From contig NZ_JALEIK010000019.1 in NCBI RefSeq assembly GCF_022770205.1, positions 1 to 64,000 on the forward strand: a DNA stretch of 64,000 nt, read 5' to 3'. A program made the translations under genes and the position numbers. Below, piece by piece: positions 53,822-63,053 of the stretch (the first letter of the stretch is position 1; every line of letters begins with the position of its first letter). This DNA is from Helicobacter sp. Its GTDB lineage: Bacteria; Campylobacterota; Campylobacteria; Campylobacterales; Helicobacteraceae. The notes under the pieces are model-generated. The model did not search any database and had not been told where the DNA came from. It saw nothing but the letters and a program-made list of their open reading frames with translations.

Positions 53822-54472
53822 TTATAGGTTTATAAAATTGCGATAACTTGCTAAAAACAAAAAAAATCCAAAGCATAAAAAGACGATTCCACAAATTTTA
53901 TCTATTCTATCAAACAAAGAATCTTTAACAAATTTTCTAAAAAACACCGCTAGCACAATCACTAACACAAAGGCACTTAATAGGCTTGAGAGCAACACAG
54001 ATAGGCTTAGGGTTAAGTGGTGTTGTGTAAAGGGTGTGATGATTAGTCCAAAAAACAAAATTGCCTTAGGGTTTGAGAGATTTAGTAAATATCCTTTTAA
54101 AATTAAGCGATAAAGGGATTGAGCTGCCTGTGTGGGCTGTGTTAAGGGGATTTTGGAATCTTGTGCACGCTTTGATTTTATAGGCTTTGGTTTAAGAAGC
54201 AAATAAGCAATGTAGCACAAATAGATTCCACCTATTGCGTTTAAAATCCCTTGTATAAGCACTCCATTTAGCAAATGTGTCAGCCCAAAATACACAAGGC
54301 TTAAAAAGCTAATCCATCCTAAAAAGATTCCAAATAAGCTTAAAAAGCCAGCTTTTGCTCCATAATTTAGAGTGTTTCTAAGGGTAAATAAAATATCAGG
54401 TCCGGGCGTTAAAGCACCGATAAAACCGATACAAAAGAGTGCAAATAACTCTAAAATGATTTTGGATTCCAT
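53822..54472 (-). CDS. LysE/RhtB-family amino acid exporter
   Basis: A 216-residue inner-membrane protein with about six helices and the family signature GALTPGPDILFTLRNTLNYGAKAGFLS near the start, then GGIYLCYIAYLLLKPKP and NLSNPKAILFFGLIITPF. These proteins export amino acids such as lysine, threonine or homoserine lactone derivatives; the substrate is not predictable. The ATG has a weak ribosome site. It lies 40 bases after pyrB on the same strand. Confidence 0.88.
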   Translation of the reverse strand: MESKIILELFALFCIGFIGALTPGPDILFTLRNTLNYGAKAGFLSLFGIFLGWISFLSLVYFGLTHLLNGVLIQGILNAIGGIYLCYIAYLLLKPKPIKSKRAQDSKIPLTQPTQAAQSLYRLILKGYLLNLSNPKAILFFGLIITPFTQHHLTLSLSVLLSSLLSAFVLVIVLAVFFRKFVKDSLFDRIDKICGIVFLCFGFFLFLASYRNFINL

Positions 54473-54512
54473 CTTTTAAATAAAACTTTTAAGCAAATCC
54501 TACAAACAAACC

Positions 54513-55436
54513 CTAGAAGTAAGGGAAGTTTTTTGGAATCTGATTTTGGGTATGGGTGATGAGTGTTTCTAAAACCGCCATCCTAATAGCAACGCCGTGT
54601 GTAACTTGTTCTAAAACTTTGCAACGAGGGTCTTTTAGCATAGAATCGCTAATGTCAATGTTGCGATGCACAGGTCCGGGGTGGAGCAAAATAAGATTAC
54701 GATTTCCAAAAAGCTCTTTTGTGATGCAATAATCGCTTGCATAATCCTTTAAGCTTGAATAAATAGGATAATTGTGCCGTTCAGTTTGTGTGCGCAAACT
54801 CATAACAGCATCTACGGAGTCAATCACTTCCTTTAAAAGCAAACAATGGCGCAATTTAGTTTTTGGGATAAAATGCGGAGGTCCAACTAAAATCACTTCC
54901 ATTCCAAAACGCCCTAAGAGTTCAATGTTGCTATTTGCCACGCGTGAGTTGCGAATGTCGCCTACAATGGCAATTTTCTTACCTTCAACATTGCCTAAAT
55001 GTTTGCGTAAAGTTAGCAAGTCTAAAAGTGCTTGTGTGGGGTGAGCGTGCGCTCCATCACCACCATTTATGATGGAGCAGGTAACATATTTAGCAAGAAT
55101 GTTTGGCACGCCAGAATTCTTGTGTCGCATAATAATTGCACTTGGTTGCATCGCATTTAAGTTAGTCGCAGTATCAAAAAGTGTTTCTCCCTTTGCCGTA
55201 GAGCTTTTTGAGACATCTAGGCGCACAACATTGCCACCTAAGCGTTTGGTGGCAACTTCAAAGCTTGAGAGTGTGCGTGTGGAGTTTTCAAAAAATATTG
55301 TGATAATGGTATGTCCAGCAAGTGTATTTTTGTCGTTGAATGTGTTTTTGGAATCCAAATAGCTTTGGGCTAATTCTAAGATTTTCTCTACTTCTTCTTT
55401 GTTAAAATCCTTGGTTTCTAGTAAATGTCGCGCCAT
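54513..55436 (-). CDS. pyrB: Aspartate carbamoyltransferase catalytic chain
   Basis: PyrB condenses carbamoyl phosphate with aspartate in pyrimidine synthesis. The 307-residue protein has the carbamoyl-phosphate loop [13 protein letters not shown] (Leu where Arg is common), [32 protein letters not shown], and [15 protein letters not shown]. No regulatory chain gene pyrI is nearby. It is divergent from ugd, and a perfect TATAAT precedes it. Confidence 0.94.
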   Translation of the reverse strand: MARHLLETKDFNKEEVEKILELAQSYLDSKNTFNDKNTLAGHTIITIFFENSTRTLSSFEVATKRLGGNVVRLDVSKSSTAKGETLFDTATNLNAMQPSAIIMRHKNSGVPNILAKYVTCSIINGGDGAHAHPTQALLDLLTLRKHLGNVEGKKIAIVGDIRNSRVANSNIELLGRFGMEVILVGPPHFIPKTKLRHCLLLKEVIDSVDAVMSLRTQTERHNYPIYSSLKDYASDYCITKELFGNRNLILLHPGPVHRNIDISDSMLKDPRCKVLEQVTHGVAIRMAVLETLITHTQNQIPKNFPYF

Positions 55437-55462
55437 TTTGAACCTTATTACAAAATAGCAAC

Positions 55463-55468
55463 ATTATA
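55463..55468 (-). promoter_or_regulatory. -10 element of pyrB
   Basis: Minus-strand TATAAT (CTATAATGTTGC) lies 27 bases before the pyrB ATG in the 112-base divergent region with ugd. No -35 or attenuator-like hairpin is seen. Confidence 0.6.
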
Positions 55469-55518
55469 GATTAATTTCTCTTTAAGTTTGCTTTGTTTTC
55501 TGTGTTTAGAGAATATGT

Positions 55519-55524
55519 TAGAAT
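55519..55524 (+). promoter_or_regulatory. -10 element of the ugd operon
   Basis: TAGAAT in ATGTTAGAATTGC lies 25 bases before the ugd ATG. Five of six consensus bases match; a T-rich periodic stretch precedes it. Confidence 0.5.
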
Positions 55525-55548
55525 TGCAAAAAAAATTAGGGTTGTGTG

Positions 55549-56877
55549 ATGAATATAGCAATGATTGGGACGGGTTATGTTGGGCTAGTGAGTGGTGCGT
55601 GTTTAGCGGATATGGGGAATGCTGTAACTTGTGTGGATATTATGGAATCTAAAATTGAGCGTTTAAATGCAGGAGAGATTCCTATTTTTGAACCCGGATT
55701 ACAAGAGATTGTGGAGAGAAATAAGGGAGTTGGAAATTTACGCTTTACGACTTCTTTAAAGGAAGCTTTACAAAAAGCTGAAATTGTGTTTATTGCTGTT
55801 GGGACACCTATGGGAGAAGATGGAAGTGCGGATTTGCAATATGTGTTACAAGCAGCAAGAGAAATTGGCAAAACAATGGAATCTAAAATGCTAATTGTGA
55901 ATAAATCCACAGCACCTGTTGGCACTGCATATAAGATTAAGGCGATGATACAAGAGCAATTACAAAAACGCAAAGTCGCAATTCCCTTTAGTGTGGCTAG
56001 CAATCCGGAGTTTTTAAAAGAAGGCGATGCGATTAATAATTTTTTAAGACCTGATAGGGTGGTGATTGGCATAGAAGAAGGGTGGGTAAAAGAGATTTTA
56101 AAGGAAGTGTATGCGCCATTTTTGCGGAGTTATGATAGATTAATTGTAATGGATATTAAAAGTGCGGAGATGACAAAATATGCGGCAAATGCTATGCTTG
56201 CGACAAAGATTAGCTTTATTAATGAGATTGCAAGGATTTGTGAAGTTGTAGGAGCTGATGTGAATCAAGTAAGGATTGGAATTGGAAGTGATAAACGCAT
56301 TGGATATAGCTTTATTTATCCAGGCTGTGGATATGGGGGGAGTTGCTTTCCAAAAGATGTTAAGGCGTTAGAAAAAATCGCACAAGATAATGGCGTGGAA
56401 GCTAAAATGTTGCAAGCCACAGCGCAAGTTAATGAGAAACAAAAAAGGGTTTTGGGGGAAAAAATCCTTCAGCATTTTGGGGAGAGTTTAAAGGGTAAGC
56501 GTATTGGAGTGTGGGGGCTTAGTTTTAAGCCCGGAACAGATGATATGCGTGAGGCAACTTCGCTTGTGTTAATTCAAGAGCTTTTAGAGCGTGGGGCGGA
56601 AGTTAGCGTGTATGATCCTAAAGCTATGGAGGAAGCACAAAAGTTTTATCTTAAAGGAATGTTAAATGTTGCTTATGCTAGCAATAAATACGATGCGTTA
56701 AATGGTTGTGTGGCAATGGTGTTGGTAACAGAGTGGAAAGAGTTTAGAAGTCCGGATTTTTTAGAGATTAAAGAGCGTTTGCAGCTACCTATAATTTTTG
56801 ATGGACGCAATCAATACAATCCAAAGCGTCTTAAGGAGCTTGGTTTTACTTATTATCAAATTGGAGTTCAATGCTAA
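55549..56877 (+). CDS. ugd: UDP-glucose 6-dehydrogenase
   Basis: Ugd oxidises UDP-glucose to UDP-glucuronate, a precursor of capsule or LPS sugars. The 442-residue protein begins with the NAD fold MNIAMIGTGYVGLVSGACLADMG, has the catalytic Cys in YGGSCFPKDVKAL and the later GVWGLSFKPGTDDMREA. GDP-mannose dehydrogenase is related, but FIYPGCGYGGSCFPKD and length fit Ugd. ATG 55549 follows AGGGTTGTGTG. First gene of a five- or six-gene operon; no other sugar-nucleotide gene is adjacent. Confidence 0.93.
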   Translation: MNIAMIGTGYVGLVSGACLADMGNAVTCVDIMESKIERLNAGEIPIFEPGLQEIVERNKGVGNLRFTTSLKEALQKAEIVFIAVGTPMGEDGSADLQYVLQAAREIGKTMESKMLIVNKSTAPVGTAYKIKAMIQEQLQKRKVAIPFSVASNPEFLKEGDAINNFLRPDRVVIGIEEGWVKEILKEVYAPFLRSYDRLIVMDIKSAEMTKYAANAMLATKISFINEIARICEVVGADVNQVRIGIGSDKRIGYSFIYPGCGYGGSCFPKDVKALEKIAQDNGVEAKMLQATAQVNEKQKRVLGEKILQHFGESLKGKRIGVWGLSFKPGTDDMREATSLVLIQELLERGAEVSVYDPKAMEEAQKFYLKGMLNVAYASNKYDALNGCVAMVLVTEWKEFRSPDFLEIKERLQLPIIFDGRNQYNPKRLKELGFTYYQIGVQC

Positions 56878-57404
56878 AGGGAATCATTTTTAGTGCGATT
56901 TTGCTGTGTTTTTTAGGCTGTGAGAGTGTGAAGTCTGTGGTTGTTCCACAAAAGCAAGAAGAAGCTTATATTCAAGCCACAAGAAAGACAGAATTAATCA
57001 CACAAGATAGAGTGCAAGTGGTGCTAATTGCCACGCATTTAAATGCTTTTAATGGGGAAAAATATCCGCAAGAAAAAGGTGAAGTGTTTTTTGTGGATGT
57101 TTATCAAAGTTTTCAGCACGGGGTAGAGAATCCTAGGGGGTTTTTTGAAAATGGATTCCATTTAACGCTTGACAATGGGGAAACTCCAATAAAAATTACG
57201 CCACTTCAAAAAGAGCAAATGGAGGGCTTAATGCGCAAGAGTGCGACACCTTGGGGGGAGTATTATTTAGTAGAGTTTATGCCACAGGATAAACGCACGC
57301 AAAATTCCTTGCAACTTTTTTTGCGCCATAAGGAATTTGGAGAGAATTCTCTTAACTTTGGCTTTAAGCCTTTAAATAAAGAAGCGTTAAAGGATAAACG
57401 CTAA
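56871..57404 (+). CDS. Lipoprotein of unknown function
   Basis: A 177-residue protein with a short signal sequence and lipobox LCFLGC (Cys about 17). The mature part is mainly beta-strand-like with few aromatic clusters (VQVVLIATHLNAFNG; GEVFFVDVYQSFQHG; YYLVEFMPQDKR). I do not recognise the family; a similar unassigned lipoprotein precedes tlyA in H. pylori, as I recall. It overlaps ugd by seven bases and tlyA by one. Confidence 0.7.
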   Translation: MLKGIIFSAILLCFLGCESVKSVVVPQKQEEAYIQATRKTELITQDRVQVVLIATHLNAFNGEKYPQEKGEVFFVDVYQSFQHGVENPRGFFENGFHLTLDNGETPIKITPLQKEQMEGLMRKSATPWGEYYLVEFMPQDKRTQNSLQLFLRHKEFGENSLNFGFKPLNKEALKDKR

Positions 57405-58147
57405 TGCAAATTTTAGAGCTTACAAATTTGCGCTTAGATTTGGCTTGTGTGAAGCTTAAAATCGCACCAACGCGCAATAAAGCACACGCTTTAATTAAAA
57501 AGGGTAGGGTGTGTGTCAATGGAATCCCTTGTGTGAAAAATGCTTATGTGCTGGGATTAAAAGATAAAATCACAAAGTTGGAATCTAAAATGTTTGTAAG
57601 CCGTGCAGGAGAGAAGTTGCATTGTTTTTTAAGGGCAAATCCTATTTTTGATTTTAAGGGTAAAAACGCATTAGACATAGGTGCAAGCACAGGGGGATTT
57701 TGTGAAGTGCTTTTAGAGAAGGGCGTGGAATCTGTGGTGTGTGTAGATGTAGGAAGCAATCAGTTGCACTCTTCTTTAAGAGAGGATAAGCGTGTAAAAA
57801 GCTATGAAAACACAGACATTAGGGAGTTTGCAGCAGCGCATAAAAAGAGATTTGATATTGTGGTGTGTGATGTGTCTTTTATCGGATTAAAAGAAATTTT
57901 AGATTCCATCATTGCGCTATCAAAAGATAAAGTGATTTTACTTTTTAAACCACAATTTGAAGTAGGCAGGGGAGTTAAGCGCAATAAAAAGGGTGTGGTG
58001 CAAGATAAAATGGCGGTGCAAGCAGCATTAGAAGGAATGTTAGAAATGCTAAGAAGCAGAGGATTTGAAATTTTAAAATGTGGAGAATCAGAAATTACAG
58101 GAAAGGAAGGGAATGTTGAGTTTTTTATCGCTTGCCAAAAACTCTAA
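57404..58147 (+). CDS. tlyA: TlyA-family rRNA 2'-O-methyltransferase
   Basis: A 247-residue protein with an N-terminal S4 domain (LRLDLACVKLKIAPTRNKAHALIKKGRVCVNG) and an FtsJ-like methyltransferase domain with the SAM motif NALDIGASTGGFCEVLLEKG and a K-D-K-E-type tetrad (VSRAGEKL, VCDVSFIGLKEI, LFKPQFEVGR). TlyA 2'-O-methylates ribosomal RNA and affects capreomycin sensitivity. It was originally called a haemolysin. The gene overlaps ribF by 35 bases. Confidence 0.92.
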   Translation: MQILELTNLRLDLACVKLKIAPTRNKAHALIKKGRVCVNGIPCVKNAYVLGLKDKITKLESKMFVSRAGEKLHCFLRANPIFDFKGKNALDIGASTGGFCEVLLEKGVESVVCVDVGSNQLHSSLREDKRVKSYENTDIREFAAAHKKRFDIVVCDVSFIGLKEILDSIIALSKDKVILLFKPQFEVGRGVKRNKKGVVQDKMAVQAALEGMLEMLRSRGFEILKCGESEITGKEGNVEFFIACQKL

Positions 58148-58988
58148 GCTTGCAAAGAGTATTACAAGCCTTGCGTTAGGGAAGTTTGATGGTTTGCACT
58201 TAGGGCATCAAGCGTTATTTAAAGAGTTGGATGAAAAGGGTGCGATTTTATGTATTGAGCAAGAAGAGGGGGTGTTGTTGCCTAAGAAATACCGCTCTTT
58301 TTATGTGGAATATCCGATTTTTCACATTGATTTAGAGATTGTGCGCAATAAGAATGATAAGGAATTTGTGGATTTTTTGACAAGTGTGTTGCCAAATCTT
58401 AAGCGCATTGTAGTGGGATATGATTTTAGGTTTGGCAAGGATAGATTTTATTACCCTTTTGATTTATCCCAATATTTTAAAGGCGAGGTTGTTGTTGTTA
58501 AAGAGGTGTTTTATAAAAAGCTTTCCGTGCATAGTGGGCTTATCAAAGAGTTATTGCTTAATGGGAATGTGAAGCAAGCAAGTAAGCTTTTGGGGAGATT
58601 TTATGGGATTAGGGGTGAGATTATCAAAGGGCAGGGGCTTGGCAAAAGAAAATTACACGCAACAATTAATCTCCAAAATGATGGTTTTTTGCTCCCACAA
58701 GAGGGAGTGTATGCGGGGTTTATTCAGCTTGGGGAACATAATATGGAATCTAAACAATGTCCTGCTGTGATTTTTTTAGGAAATCGTCTAAGCACAGATA
58801 AATCATTTTCAATAGAGGGACATTTATTAGGTGTGAAAGTGGAGGTTAAAGAGAAGGAAGCGGGATTTTATTTTGTAAAAAAAATCCGCAATAATCGTAA
58901 GTTTAAGGATTTAGAATCTTTAAAAGAGCAGATTTATTATGATATTAGCGAGGCTTATAGAATCTTAAAGGTAGAGCGCAGTGGATAA
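58113..58988 (+). CDS. ribF: Bifunctional riboflavin kinase/FAD synthetase RibF
   Basis: RibF makes FMN and FAD from riboflavin. The 291-residue protein has the adenylyltransferase motif LGKFDGLHLGHQALF near the start and a C-terminal flavokinase domain with IRGEIIKGQGLGKRKLHATINL. The kinase motif is divergent: the usual PTANL appears as HATINL and GxRPT as GNRLST. I start at ATG 58113 because AAGGAAGGGA lies directly upstream; a frame extending further into tlyA would place 11 extra residues before the conserved start. It overlaps cmoA by eight bases. Confidence 0.88.
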   Translation: MLSFLSLAKNSKLAKSITSLALGKFDGLHLGHQALFKELDEKGAILCIEQEEGVLLPKKYRSFYVEYPIFHIDLEIVRNKNDKEFVDFLTSVLPNLKRIVVGYDFRFGKDRFYYPFDLSQYFKGEVVVVKEVFYKKLSVHSGLIKELLLNGNVKQASKLLGRFYGIRGEIIKGQGLGKRKLHATINLQNDGFLLPQEGVYAGFIQLGEHNMESKQCPAVIFLGNRLSTDKSFSIEGHLLGVKVEVKEKEAGFYFVKKIRNNRKFKDLESLKEQIYYDISEAYRILKVERSG

Positions 58989-59688
58989 GGTTTTTACACA
59001 AGAGATACACAAACAATTTGAGTTTGACGCAAATGTGGCGGGCGTATTTGACGATATGCTAAGTCGTAGCATTCCTTATTATAAAGAAGTTTTAGCTTTA
59101 AGTGCGGATTTTGCGCTAGAGTATGCAAAAAAGGATTCCGTAATTTTAGATCTTGGGACTTCTACGGGGGCTATGCTTTTAGAAATTGCTTCAAAAGCTA
59201 AGATTCCTTTAAATCTTTATGGAATGGATAATGCACCAAGTATGCTAGAGTATGCGCAAAGGAAGTTAGACGCTTATGGGGTGCAGGCGCATTTGATTTG
59301 TGGAGATATTTTACAAGAGGAATTTCCCAAATGCGATGTGGTGATTGCAAATTACACCTTGCAGTTTATCCGTCCTTTAGAGCGTGAAAAGTTGGTGCAA
59401 AAAATCTTTAATGCACTCAATGCTAAGGGAGTGTTTATTCTTTCTGAAAAGGTAATTTGTGAGAATAAAACGCTAGATTTTAAGATGATTCAGTATTATT
59501 TAGAGAGTAAGAAAAAGCGCGGATATAGTGAGTTTGAGGTCAACAAGAAGCGTGAAGCCTTAGAGAATGTGCTGATTCCTTATAGTGAAGATGAGAATAA
59601 AATAATGCTTAAAAATGCAGGTTTTAGTCATATCCAAATGCTTTTTTGCTGGGTAAATTTTGCAACTTTGATTGCGATAAAGGATTAA
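58981..59688 (+). CDS. cmoA: tRNA carboxy-S-adenosylmethionine synthase CmoA-like
   Basis: A 235-residue SAM-binding enzyme of the CmoA family, which makes carboxy-SAM for the wobble uridine modification cmo5U34. Features: FEFDANVAGVFDDMLSRSIPYYKEV near the N-terminus, the motif VILDLGTSTGAMLLEIA, and CDVVIANYTLQFIRP. The GTG start at 58981 overlaps ribF. Its last residues (AIKD) and stop lie within a 30-base sequence repeated after the next gene. Confidence 0.88.
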   Translation: MDKVFTQEIHKQFEFDANVAGVFDDMLSRSIPYYKEVLALSADFALEYAKKDSVILDLGTSTGAMLLEIASKAKIPLNLYGMDNAPSMLEYAQRKLDAYGVQAHLICGDILQEEFPKCDVVIANYTLQFIRPLEREKLVQKIFNALNAKGVFILSEKVICENKTLDFKMIQYYLESKKKRGYSEFEVNKKREALENVLIPYSEDENKIMLKNAGFSHIQMLFCWVNFATLIAIKD

Positions 59689-59700
59689 GATGCAGGAGAG
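59671..59700 (+). repeat. Direct repeat, left copy, at the start of the Type IIG gene
   Basis: Thirty bases spanning the cmoA stop and the first codons of the restriction gene match 63002-63031 at 26 positions. Shared core: ATAAAGGATTAA followed by ATGCA and GA.AG. Both copies include an Ile-Lys-Asp-stop and a ribosome site plus ATG with Met-Gln-Glu. Confidence 0.75.
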
Positions 59701-62700
59701 ATTAAACGCTTATTTATTTAAAATCAAAGAGATGCAAGAAGGCGATAGGGAACAAACTTTTCGCCCGCATTTGTTTGAGCTTTTAGAAAGTGTTGCCAAG
59801 CAATATGATAAAAAAATTAATTCAATCCACGAGCCAAATAATGACAAAGAAGGCAGGGGTGCGCCAGATTTTTTAATCACAAAGGATTCTTTAACACTTG
59901 GTTATATTGAGACAAAGCGCGTCAATGCAGATTTAGAAAAAATCGCACAAAGCAAACAGATTCAAAAATATTTTCTCTTAAGCTCTAATATAATTTTGAC
60001 AGATTATTTACGATTCTGTCTTTTGCACCAAGATGAAAATGGAGTGATAAGTATCAAGCAAGAATGCAGGATTTGTGAGCTTTTAGAACTTCAAGCTCTA
60101 GTGAAAAACCCTAAGCTTTATGATATGGAATTAAAAGCAAAAGAGTTAAACAATCTTTTTACACTCTTTTTTTCACAAAATCCTAACCCCCTAAACACGG
60201 CAAAAGATTTCACAAAAGCCCTAGCGCAAAGAACTAGGATTTTAAAAGATGAGATGATAGAAAATGAAATTAATGCTTCTATCCAAGTGCTTTTAAATGC
60301 TTTTAGAGAGTCGCTTTATAGGGATTTAAAGTTTATCATTTTTGCAGATAGTTTTGCACAAACGCTAACTTATAGTCTTTTTCTAGCAAGGCTTAATAAC
60401 AACACAGAAGTAAAAATTACTTTAGACAATGCTTATAATTTCATCCCTAAATCCTTCCCCTTAATCCAAGCGATGAGCAAGTTTTTGCGCGAGTTAAATG
60501 AGCTAGATTCTATCAAATGGCTTTTAGAAGAGATGATTGCGATTATTAATCACATTGATATTAGGGCGATTATCCAAGATTTAAATAAGGTTTCACAAAA
60601 GGATTTACTAGGCGAATTTATGTATAAAGACCCTTATTTGCACTTGTATGAGGACTTTTTAGCAAATTATGATTCCACGCTAAGAGAGTTAAGGGGCGTG
60701 TATTATACGCCAGCCCCTGTAGTTAGATTTATCATAGATTCTATTGATTTAATTTTACAAAAAGATTTTAACAAGCAAGGCTTAAAGTCAGCGATTACTG
60801 ATGAGAGTATCACGCTTTTAGACTTCGCCACAGGCACAGGGACATTTTTACTAGAAGCCTTTAGAAAAGCACTAGAAACTAGCGATAAATCCACGCCTAG
60901 CTTTATGCTAAAGCCACTTTTGGAGCGATTTTATGGCTTTGAATTTTTAATCGCACCTTATACCATCGCGCATTTAAAAATCTCTCAAGTGCTAAAAGAG
61001 GAGTTTGGGATAGAATTAAAAAGCAATGACAAGGGATGTGATAGCCTAAATATCACGCTTACAAATACGCTCTACTTTAATGATAATAGACAAAAGCCCC
61101 TTCCGCTTTTTGAAGAGCTAACTAAAGAATTTGAAAAAGCACAGACCATTAAAAATAAAGAGATTTTAATCATTACAGGAAATCCACCTTATAGCGGAGC
61201 TAGCGCAAATAAAGGCTTATATGAAGATGAGGTGCGCTCCACTTATGGGCTAGAGCCAAGCCTAGCTACACTTAGTGCAACCCAGCTTGATAAGATGAAA
61301 GCATATTTTGACGCTAAAATAAAAATGCCACAAGAACCAGAAGCTCTTAAAGCTTGGCACAAAAGTAATGCTTGCATTCTTTCAACCTTTAAAGAAATCT
61401 TAAAATGTCGCAAACTTAAAGATAATCCCTATAAACTTGAAAAACTCTTAGAAGAACACAACTTTACAGGAATCCTAGAAAATGGGAGGCTAAAAAGCTT
61501 AGAAGAACTTTTAGAAAAGCATAATATTAAAGGGGAGAAAACTTCTAAATGGCTACTTGATGATTATGTGAAGTTTATCCGTTTTGCTGAGAGTAAGATT
61601 CAAAGACAAGGCAGTGGTGTCTTTGCTTTTATCTCTAATAATAGCTTTTTAGATAATCCCACATTTCGCGGGATGCGCTATTATTTGCTAAAGACTTTTG
61701 ATAAAATCTATATCCTAAACTTACACGGCAATGCGCGCAAGGCTGAAACCACGCCAAGTGGCACTAAGGATGATAATGTTTTTGATATTCAGCAAGGGGT
61801 TAGCATTAATATTTTTATTAAAACAAAAAAGGATTCCAATAATTTTGCAAAACTCCATCACTATGATGTCTATGGCAAGCGTAAAGAGAAATATGGCTTT
61901 CTCTCTAGCAATCACATAGAATCTGTAAAATGGCAAATTTTAAAACCACAAAGCCCCTTTTATAACTTCATCCCTTTTAATGCGAAGATGAAAAAGGAAT
62001 GGAGTGTGAAGGATATTTTTAGGGTTTCAAATACGGGCGTTGTAACCAAAAGAGATAATTTGTGTATCCAAAAAACCAAAGAAAAAATGTGGGAAGCAAT
62101 GCAAGATATTATTAATTTAGAAAAGCATATATTCTATAAAAAATACAAATTGCCACCTGATGTAAGGGATTGGCGTTATGAGTGGGCTAGACAAGATGTG
62201 CTTAATAATAATGATAAAAGTAAGATTCAAAAAATCCATTATCGCCCTTTTGATATGAGATATATGTTTTATAGTGCTAAATCTAGGGGGTTTGTAGGGT
62301 GGCCTGTTCCTATTGTTTCAGAGAAGTTTTTACAAGATTTTGAGAATGTGGGCTTGGTGTGTTATAGAAGATGTGGTGCAAATGGGCTGGATAATATTTT
62401 TATCGCAAATGGCTTGATAGATTTGCATTTGGTAGGAAGTGGGAGCAATATTTTCCCTTTATATGATTTGAAAAAACAAGAAAATTTAAGCGTAGAATTT
62501 AGAAAATTTATAGACAAACACTATAAAGAGCATTTTACCCCAGAGCAAATTCTAGGTTATATCTATGCGATTTTATTCCATAAAGAGTATAGAGAGAAAT
62601 ATTTAGACTTTTTAAAAATCGATTTCCCAAAGATTCCTTTTGTAAAATCTAAAGAGAAATTTTTAGCCCTAAGCACGCTTGGAAATAGCCTTATAACCTT

Positions 62701-63019
62701 GCATTTATTACAAGACAATGCGCTAGATTTTAGTATAGGTTGCCTAAGAAAGATAAGTAAGAAAGAGAGTCAAATCATAGAAAAATCCCATTATATGATG
62801 GAATCTAAAAGGCTTTTTATTAATAATGATTTGTATTTTGATAATGTGGATTGTAGTGTATGGGAGTATAAAATCGGTGGCTATGCTGTGCTAGATAAAT
62901 ACCTAAAATCTCACAAAGGAGAAGCCATAGATTACATATATTTTCAAAAGATAATCCAAACGCTACATAAAAGCCTAGAGTTAGAATCTAAAATCACAGA
63001 AATTGAGATAAAGGATTAA
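59690..63019 (+). CDS. Single-chain restriction-modification enzyme (Type IIG-like)
   Basis: A 1109-residue enzyme combining cleavage and N6-adenine methylation. An N-terminal PD-(D/E)xK nuclease is seen at Pro59-Asp60 with Glu74-Thr-Lys76 (GAPDF..LGYIETKR). The methyltransferase has VYYTPAPVVRF (about residue 338), SAM motif DFATGTGTFLLEAF (about 380) and catalytic NPPYSG (about 495). The rest, about 600 residues, is probably the target-recognition part. No helicase motifs are visible, which argues against a Type I or full ISP enzyme. AAAGGATTAAG precedes the ATG. The gene is one base after cmoA yet flanked by an imperfect direct repeat, and GGAATC motifs are sparse in it, both suggesting acquisition. 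The target sequence is unknown. Confidence 0.88.
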   Translation: MQERLNAYLFKIKEMQEGDREQTFRPHLFELLESVAKQYDKKINSIHEPNNDKEGRGAPDFLITKDSLTLGYIETKRVNADLEKIAQSKQIQKYFLLSSNIILTDYLRFCLLHQDENGVISIKQECRICELLELQALVKNPKLYDMELKAKELNNLFTLFFSQNPNPLNTAKDFTKALAQRTRILKDEMIENEINASIQVLLNAFRESLYRDLKFIIFADSFAQTLTYSLFLARLNNNTEVKITLDNAYNFIPKSFPLIQAMSKFLRELNELDSIKWLLEEMIAIINHIDIRAIIQDLNKVSQKDLLGEFMYKDPYLHLYEDFLANYDSTLRELRGVYYTPAPVVRFIIDSIDLILQKDFNKQGLKSAITDESITLLDFATGTGTFLLEAFRKALETSDKSTPSFMLKPLLERFYGFEFLIAPYTIAHLKISQVLKEEFGIELKSNDKGCDSLNITLTNTLYFNDNRQKPLPLFEELTKEFEKAQTIKNKEILIITGNPPYSGASANKGLYEDEVRSTYGLEPSLATLSATQLDKMKAYFDAKIKMPQEPEALKAWHKSNACILSTFKEILKCRKLKDNPYKLEKLLEEHNFTGILENGRLKSLEELLEKHNIKGEKTSKWLLDDYVKFIRFAESKIQRQGSGVFAFISNNSFLDNPTFRGMRYYLLKTFDKIYILNLHGNARKAETTPSGTKDDNVFDIQQGVSINIFIKTKKDSNNFAKLHHYDVYGKRKEKYGFLSSNHIESVKWQILKPQSPFYNFIPFNAKMKKEWSVKDIFRVSNTGVVTKRDNLCIQKTKEKMWEAMQDIINLEKHIFYKKYKLPPDVRDWRYEWARQDVLNNNDKSKIQKIHYRPFDMRYMFYSAKSRGFVGWPVPIVSEKFLQDFENVGLVCYRRCGANGLDNIFIANGLIDLHLVGSGSNIFPLYDLKKQENLSVEFRKFIDKHYKEHFTPEQILGYIYAILFHKEYREKYLDFLKIDFPKIPFVKSKEKFLALSTLGNSLITLHLLQDNALDFSIGCLRKISKKESQIIEKSHYMMESKRLFINNDLYFDNVDCSVWEYKIGGYAVLDKYLKSHKGEAIDYIYFQKIIQTLHKSLELESKITEIEIKD

Positions 63020-63031
63020 AATGCAAGAAAG
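63002..63031 (+). repeat. Direct repeat, right copy, with truncated second start
   Basis: This copy ends the Type IIG gene (Ile-Lys-Asp-stop) and continues with a ribosome site and an ATG at 63021 that opens only MQESLGN before TGA at 63042-63044. The peptide resembles the MQERLNA start of the Type IIG protein, so it looks like a remnant start of a second, related gene. Confidence 0.7.
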
Positions 63032-63053
63032 TTTGGGGAATTGAGGTAGCTTT

